DNA of 5,930 nt from a bacterium (lineage in GTDB: Bacteria; Fidelibacterota; UBA2242), in assembly GCA_018895675.1 (NCBI GenBank), contig JAHIOG010000569.1, forward strand, positions 1-5,930, given 5' to 3'. The position numbers and the translations under genes are program-made. Below, in pieces: positions 1 to 3,515 of the stretch (the first letter of the stretch is position 1; each line of letters begins with the position of its first letter). The notes under the pieces were generated by a model that worked only from the letters and a program-made list of their open reading frames with translations, ran no database searches and was not told the origin of the DNA.

Positions 1-2
1 TC

Positions 3-404
3 ACCCTGGCTAAACCTTATGTCGAAAAAATGATGATTCGCAAAATGGATCCCCGCTACCATTTACGAGAATTTGCTACCACATTTGAAGATTTTACCCA
101 CCTTTTCAAAATACTGCCTTCTGAGATTAAAGAAATTATTGCAAAAATAAAAAAAGGCGAATTAAGTATTCTGTTTGAACACCGTGGTTTAGACCGTCTC
201 ATTGCAGAATTTGACAGAGCCAGTAATCGCTTATCTTTCAGCTTAATCATCGCAGCGCTTATTATCGGATCATCCTTAATTGTTCACATTGATAAAGGAC
301 CACAAATATTTGAACTTTCTGTATTTGGAATATTGGGATATCTCATCGCCGCTTTTTTAGGTCTGTGGCTGGTAATTGCAATTATTAGATATAAAAAATT
401 ATAA
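3..404 (+). CDS. UbiB/AarF (ABC1)-family atypical kinase, C-terminal part
   Basis: The left edge cuts this gene. The frame is open from base 3 and ends at TAA 402-404, leaving 133 residues. The fragment matches the C-terminal tail of UbiB/AarF/ABC1-family proteins. It starts with an L-A-K-P-Y-V-E-K stretch, then a helical segment, then the family-typical E-H-R-G-L-D-R-L and F-D-R-A-S-N-R-L motifs (about bases 177-239). Two hydrophobic membrane segments follow (about 231-287 and 318-386), and the protein ends in a short basic tail. The kinase core with its ATP-binding and catalytic residues lies outside the window. Family members support ubiquinone or other isoprenoid-lipid metabolism at the inner membrane and are thought to act as ATPases or kinases. 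Whether this one serves quinone synthesis cannot be told from the tail. The ATG at 30 is internal, because the family match continues upstream of it. The gene lies 121 bases before the envelope genes on the same strand; a functional link is not shown. Confidence 0.88.
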   Translation, partial: TLAKPYVEKMMIRKMDPRYHLREFATTFEDFTHLFKILPSEIKEIIAKIKKGELSILFEHRGLDRLIAEFDRASNRLSFSLIIAALIIGSSLIVHIDKGPQIFELSVFGILGYLIAAFLGLWLVIAIIRYKKL

Positions 405-405
405 G
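376..405 (+). promoter_or_regulatory. possible sigma70-like promoter at the end of the ubiB-like gene
   Basis: TTGCAA (376-381) and TATAAG (400-405) are separated by 18 bases, which resembles -35 and -10 boxes. They overlap the last codons and stop of the UbiB-like gene and would give a leader of roughly 110 bases before the ATG at 526. The region is AT-rich, so such matches are common by chance. This is only a candidate for driving the downstream genes. Confidence 0.2.
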
Positions 406-455
406 ATGTAAAGAAATAAATACCATCATAGGAGAATTCAGTCGCAAAATAGTGG

Positions 456-504
456 AATATCTAAAAATGACCGATGACAAAAAAATGATTAAAATATCTA
501 AAAA
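456..504 (+). repeat. 12-base direct repeat in the gap before the LolA-like gene
   Basis: AATATCTAAAAA occurs at 456-467 and again at 493-504, with starts 37 bases apart. Both copies lie in the 121-base gap upstream of the start codon at 526. They could be paired binding sites for a regulator or low-complexity coincidence in A-rich DNA. I see no hairpin terminator in this gap. Confidence 0.4.
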
Positions 505-511
505 AAACCAC

Positions 512-517
512 GGAGGA
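512..517 (+). promoter_or_regulatory. ribosome binding site for the LolA-like protein
   Basis: GGAGGA lies 8 bases upstream of ATG 526-528, a near-ideal Shine-Dalgarno match. An in-frame TAA at 499-501 blocks any upstream extension, so 526 is the well-supported start. Confidence 0.8.
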
Positions 518-525
518 AATTTATT

Positions 526-2658
526 ATGAAGCCAGTTTCAATTTTAACAGCAGCTGCAATCATAACTGTTTACCTGGGTGTAACAGTTTATGCACAGCAA
601 AACGATGCTCTGACAATACTCACAAGAGTAGATGAAGTTTCCAGCGCACCTGAAGATCAAAACATGAGTTCCACGATGATTTTAGTGGATAAGAGTGGTC
701 ATCAAAATGAACGAAAAATTGTTATTTACCAAAAAGGCGGTGATATGAGGCTTGTAAGATTCTTATCCCCCGCCGATCAGAAAGGTATAAGTTTTTTAAG
801 TTTACCAAATGATCGTATGTATCTCTACTTGCCCGCTTTTCGGAAAGTACGGTTGATTGCTAGTCATGTAAAGAATCAAAATTTCGCGGGAACAGATTTT
901 AGTTATGACGACATGAGCTCTTTCAGCTTTGCTCAAGAATACGATGCTCAATTACTGGAAACGACCGATACAATATATCTCCTTAAACTCACACCCAAAC
1001 CTGAATTGGAAAAAGATTATAGTCAATTAAAAATGTGGGTAAACAAGGATTCTTATGTGCCGTCTAAAATTGAGTATTACAATAAAAGCGGCAATGTGTG
1101 GAAGATACTCACTTTTGATAATATAGTAAAAATAGGAAAGTATCGAATTGCAATGGAAATGGAAATGAAAGACCTTGAGAAATCACACAGCACAAGAATG
1201 ATTATCGACGAAATCGAACTTGACTCGGGGTTGTCAGACGATATTTTTACTACTCGCAATTTTGCAAAGAACCCGATAAAAAAGGAGTTATTAATGAGCA
1301 TGAAAAGATTTTCTTCAATCATAATTGGGATTTTTATAGTTAGTGAATGCTTATTTGCAGACAATGGCGTAAGTATTAACGGTTATATTCAAACAGACAA
1401 CCGTATGCAGAGCAAGTCAAATAAATTTACCTGGAATGAAAATCGCTTAAATCTGAGATTAGAAGGAGCGCCTTCTAATTCGTACCATTATTTCAGCGAA
1501 ATTCGACTGCGGGGATTCGGTTTTCCCGTGACGAGCCAATTCACGGATCTGCAACTCCAGGAGAAAAACAAAGCTTATCCGTGGGGACTGGAATTCCGTG
1601 AAGCCTATGTGGATCTATACGGCTTTGGTCTAAAAAACCTTGATGTTCGTATCGGACGCCAGATTATCGCCTGGGGAACGGCAGATGCGCTCAACCCCAC
1701 CGGCAACCTTTCGCCGGACGACCTGGAGGATATCTTCAATTTTGGGGAAAAACTCGGAGTAAATGCGCTAAACGCCAGTTACTACCTCGGTGATAACCTG
1801 ACAATTAACGGAGTATATGTACCAATTTTTACACCTGCTTCACTTCCGTTCGGAGATTTTGCAAATGCTTTTTCTGCGCCTATGGATTTGCCGCCGGGGA
1901 TGACTGTAAGAGCGTTATCTGATACCGTTATATTACCGGAACGAAAACCATCCGAATCATCCCAAATCGGATTGAAAGCATCAACCAACTTATTCGGTTA
2001 TGATCTGTCATTAAGTTATTTTAAAGGACGCGACGATCTGCCTATTTTATCAAAAGCAACTATAATTCCGGTTGATTTGATCGGCACGGTTGATATTGCC
2101 TCGGAACTTGTTTACCCTGAAATCCAGGTAATCGGGGCAGATTTCGCCGGGAGCATCGGCTCAGTAGGCGTCTGGGGCGAAGGCGCTCTGTTTATGCCTG
2201 AAAAAGCTATAACGACGACCATCGCGCCATCACCTATTACGGGGCAGATGGAAGCCATACAAACAATAGCCTTAGACGACGAAACCTATTTCAAATTCGT
2301 TCTGGGCGGCGATTATACCTTTAAAAACGGATTGTATTTCAATTGTCAATATCTCCACGGTTTTCTGCATGAACGAGGTAAAAATGAGTTAAATGATTAC
2401 TTCACTTTCCGACTGGAGAAGAATTTCCTGAATGATAAATTTAAAATAGTTCCTATTGGCGGAGCCGTTGCTATTAACGACTGGGACGATGTAAAGAATA
2501 ATTATGGACTGGTGTATGCTCCGGAACTATGTTACTTCCCTTCAGATAATGTTGAATTAAATATCGGCTCCTTTATCATTGACGGAAAAGGCGCGAACAT
2601 GTTCAGAATGATCAAGGGATTAGATGAGATCATATTTCGATTGAAAGTAAGTTTTTAA
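526..2658 (+). CDS. LolA-like lipoprotein-sorting protein fused in frame to a DUF1302-like outer-membrane barrel
   Basis: This 710-residue frame joins two normally separate proteins. Residues 1-23 are a signal peptide (hydrophobic core, cleavage after V-Y-A). Residues about 25-247 match the LolA-like 'outer membrane lipoprotein-sorting protein' family. Visible landmarks are S-P-A-D-Q-K-G (81-87), Y-L-P-A-F-R-K-V-R (101-109), F-A-G-T-D-F-S-Y-D-D-M (120-130), W-V-N-K-D-S-Y-V-P-S-K-I-E-Y-Y (171-185) and the family-typical ending F-T-T-R-N-F (241-246). This periplasmic fold holds lipid or lipoprotein acyl chains. Only about ten residues (247-256) separate it from M257, which begins a second signal peptide and a beta-barrel. 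A signal peptide in mid-protein and a Shine-Dalgarno site before M257 argue that two products were originally encoded. A one-base indel, natural or from sequencing, or a genuine gene fusion could explain the open frame. The MMPL transporter downstream suggests an export role. Confidence 0.82.
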   Translation: MKPVSILTAAAIITVYLGVTVYAQQNDALTILTRVDEVSSAPEDQNMSSTMILVDKSGHQNERKIVIYQKGGDMRLVRFLSPADQKGISFLSLPNDRMYLYLPAFRKVRLIASHVKNQNFAGTDFSYDDMSSFSFAQEYDAQLLETTDTIYLLKLTPKPELEKDYSQLKMWVNKDSYVPSKIEYYNKSGNVWKILTFDNIVKIGKYRIAMEMEMKDLEKSHSTRMIIDEIELDSGLSDDIFTTRNFAKNPIKKELLMSMKRFSSIIIGIFIVSECLFADNGVSINGYIQTDNRMQSKSNKFTWNENRLNLRLEGAPSNSYHYFSEIRLRGFGFPVTSQFTDLQLQEKNKAYPWGLEFREAYVDLYGFGLKNLDVRIGRQIIAWGTADALNPTGNLSPDDLEDIFNFGEKLGVNALNASYYLGDNLTINGVYVPIFTPASLPFGDFANAFSAPMDLPPGMTVRALSDTVILPERKPSESSQIGLKASTNLFGYDLSLSYFKGRDDLPILSKATIIPVDLIGTVDIASELVYPEIQVIGADFAGSIGSVGVWGEGALFMPEKAITTTIAPSPITGQMEAIQTIALDDETYFKFVLGGDYTFKNGLYFNCQYLHGFLHERGKNELNDYFTFRLEKNFLNDKFKIVPIGGAVAINDWDDVKNNYGLVYAPELCYFPSDNVELNIGSFIIDGKGANMFRMIKGLDEIIFRLKVSF
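1278..1284 (+). other. in-phase A_AAA_AAG slippery heptamer at the fusion joint
   Basis: A run of six A followed by G sits at the junction of the two protein halves. In the reading frame it is ATA-AAA-AAG, the phase of the A_AAA_AAG heptamer used for -1 frameshifting in dnaX. A -1 shift here would add 19 codons and stop at TAG 1341-1343. Removal of one A would instead end the LolA-like protein at TAA 1292-1294, overlapping the next ATG. Frameshifting or transcriptional slippage is not demonstrated; the run is also a likely place for an indel error. Confidence 0.35.
1282..1287 (+). promoter_or_regulatory. internal ribosome binding site for the barrel protein
   Basis: AAGGAG is followed by a 6-base spacer and ATG 1294-1296. 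The match and spacing are close to optimal and come directly before a signal-peptide sequence. This supports independent, possibly coupled, initiation of the barrel protein at codon 257 of the long frame. Confidence 0.7.
1294..2658 (+). CDS. DUF1302-like outer-membrane beta-barrel protein from the internal start
   Basis: If translated from its own ATG the product has 454 residues. The start M-S-M-K-R and a hydrophobic core ending L-F-A form a signal peptide, with likely cleavage before D-N-G. The Cys just upstream lacks a good lipobox, so a lipoprotein is unlikely. The mature part alternates hydrophobic and polar residues in many short strands, typical of a barrel. It ends I-I-F-R-L-K-V-S-F, with the terminal Phe of a BAM-recognised beta-signal. 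Segments near 1651-1725 (V-R-I-G-R-Q-I-I-A-W-G-T, then L-N-P-T) and 1813-1854 (Y-V-P-I-F-T-P-A-S-L-P-F) resemble the DUF1302 porin-like family, although many members are longer. DUF1302 proteins are often encoded beside LolA-like/DUF1329 proteins and MMPL transporters, as here. The likely role is the outer-membrane component of an export or uptake route; the substrate is unknown. Another porin-like family is possible. Confidence 0.65.
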   Translation: MSMKRFSSIIIGIFIVSECLFADNGVSINGYIQTDNRMQSKSNKFTWNENRLNLRLEGAPSNSYHYFSEIRLRGFGFPVTSQFTDLQLQEKNKAYPWGLEFREAYVDLYGFGLKNLDVRIGRQIIAWGTADALNPTGNLSPDDLEDIFNFGEKLGVNALNASYYLGDNLTINGVYVPIFTPASLPFGDFANAFSAPMDLPPGMTVRALSDTVILPERKPSESSQIGLKASTNLFGYDLSLSYFKGRDDLPILSKATIIPVDLIGTVDIASELVYPEIQVIGADFAGSIGSVGVWGEGALFMPEKAITTTIAPSPITGQMEAIQTIALDDETYFKFVLGGDYTFKNGLYFNCQYLHGFLHERGKNELNDYFTFRLEKNFLNDKFKIVPIGGAVAINDWDDVKNNYGLVYAPELCYFPSDNVELNIGSFIIDGKGANMFRMIKGLDEIIFRLKVSF

Positions 2659-2691
2659 CCTAAGCAGTGCAATATTGAAAGACTAAGATAG

Positions 2692-3417
2692 ATGGATAAA
2701 AATAAATTGCAATATCTCAATTCTTCCCTTTCCGAAGTTTTTAAAATATCGAAATCCTGTAATGAACTTAATCCGGTACATTGTTTATTAGATGATGAAA
2801 TTATCGATCATAGTCAAAAAGATATTATTTCAATTGTTTCTTCATTAACCGAAGGGGTTAATGACCTTTGGGATACTGTTCAAAGACTTTTTGAATTCGT
2901 TCGCGACAAGATAATTTATGATTTCGCGCCCGAAATAGAGGGGCCGGAGGATTGGCAAGCTTCCACTATTTTAAAAAGAGGATCGGGGTTTTGTCATCAG
3001 AAGGCAATTCTTTTAGCAGCCTTTCTACGCGCTTCAGAGTTACCTGCCGCATTGGTATTTCAGGAAGTAATAGATCACGTAATTTTAAATTCTCGCTATG
3101 AAAAATTTCTTCCAAATGGAAGGCTGCCTTTACATGCACTTGTTGCTGTTAATATTAATGATAAATGGTATCGATTAGATGCTACTTTAGATGCGGAACT
3201 TTGCAGGAAAAAAGGTTATCGACTCACGAAGGTTGTATCGGGTGAAGAAACACTGCTTCCAAAAGCAACTCTTAAGGGTAATCCTCATTTTACTATCGAA
3301 AGTGAACTGGGATATTTTGAGTCTTATCCCGAAGAATTTAGAGATCTATTACTAAAAAATTGGAATGAATGGAATTCATGGCGAGCGTATGTCAAGAAAA
3401 AGCATTTAACCATGTAA
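2692..3417 (+). CDS. transglutaminase-like domain protein (papain-like cysteine protease fold)
   Basis: The 241-residue protein has no signal peptide or membrane segment, so it is probably cytoplasmic. The transglutaminase-like core spans roughly residues 60-170. V-R-D-K-I-I-Y (70-76) is the usual lead-in helix. G-S-G-F-C-H-Q-K-A holds the catalytic Cys101 at the start of the core helix. P-L-H-A-L-V-A-V holds His148, and W-Y-R-L-D-A-T holds Asp163. The full Cys-His-Asp triad is therefore present and an active enzyme is plausible. Prokaryotic members act as proteases, peptide or amide hydrolases, or crosslinkers; the substrate cannot be predicted here. TAG directly precedes ATG 2692, so the start cannot move upstream in frame. 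The Shine-Dalgarno match is weak. The gene starts 33 bases after the barrel gene stops, which fits co-transcription. Its presence between envelope-export genes is unexplained. Confidence 0.88.
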   Translation: MDKNKLQYLNSSLSEVFKISKSCNELNPVHCLLDDEIIDHSQKDIISIVSSLTEGVNDLWDTVQRLFEFVRDKIIYDFAPEIEGPEDWQASTILKRGSGFCHQKAILLAAFLRASELPAALVFQEVIDHVILNSRYEKFLPNGRLPLHALVAVNINDKWYRLDATLDAELCRKKGYRLTKVVSGEETLLPKATLKGNPHFTIESELGYFESYPEEFRDLLLKNWNEWNSWRAYVKKKHLTM

Positions 3418-3434
3418 CTGGTATTTTATCATTG

Positions 3435-3446
3435 AGAATATATTCT
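3435..3446. promoter_or_regulatory. 12-base perfect palindrome, possible operator
   Basis: AGAATATATTCT is a perfect inverted repeat in the 98-base gap between the transglutaminase-like and MMPL genes. It lies about 70 bases before the MMPL start and 28 bases upstream of a TATAAT box. It has the size and symmetry of a site for a dimeric repressor, but it is too short and AT-rich for a convincing terminator hairpin and no T-run follows it. Chance occurrence is possible in AT-rich DNA. Confidence 0.3.
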
Positions 3447-3473
3447 GAGACATTAAGAGATTATATGAGATTT

Positions 3474-3479
3474 TATAAT
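3474..3479 (+). promoter_or_regulatory. possible -10 box (TATAAT) upstream of the MMPL gene
   Basis: A consensus TATAAT lies 36 bases before the MMPL start codon. No good -35 box is found at the normal distance; TTAAGA at 3453-3458 is the nearest weak candidate. A TTGACA at 3479-3484 has no -10 box at proper spacing. An internal promoter for the transporter is possible but weakly supported. Confidence 0.22.
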
Positions 3480-3503
3480 TGACACAAATTTTTATATTGG
3501 AAT

Positions 3504-3508
3504 AAGGA
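3504..3508 (+). promoter_or_regulatory. ribosome binding site for the MMPL transporter
   Basis: AAGGA sits 7 bases before ATG 3516-3518. An in-frame TGA at 3480-3482 rules out an upstream start, and the first membrane helix begins about ten residues after this ATG, as is usual in the family. Confidence 0.7.
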
Positions 3509-3515
3509 TAAGAAA

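Noticed and set aside
56..250. 64-codon minus-strand frame at the left edge
   Set aside because: It is antisense to the conserved UbiB/AarF C-terminal motifs.
30..404. A complete 124-residue gene starting at ATG 30
   Set aside because: The family match extends upstream in the same frame to base 3, so this is the tail of a larger gene cut by the window and not a small membrane protein.
1314..1362. Lipoprotein signal for the barrel half, from the Cys in its signal peptide
   Set aside because: The residue before Cys is Glu, which does not fit a lipobox, and a type I site after L-F-A fits better.
1077..1364. 95-codon minus-strand frame across the fusion joint
   Set aside because: It is antisense to the LolA-barrel frame, which has clear family motifs. 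No family or start signal supports it.
1782..1988. 68-codon minus-strand frame in the barrel gene
   Set aside because: It is a shadow of the well-supported barrel coding frame.
3418..3446. Rho-independent terminator after the transglutaminase-like gene
   Set aside because: The only hairpin is a short AT-rich palindrome without a loop or a following T-run.
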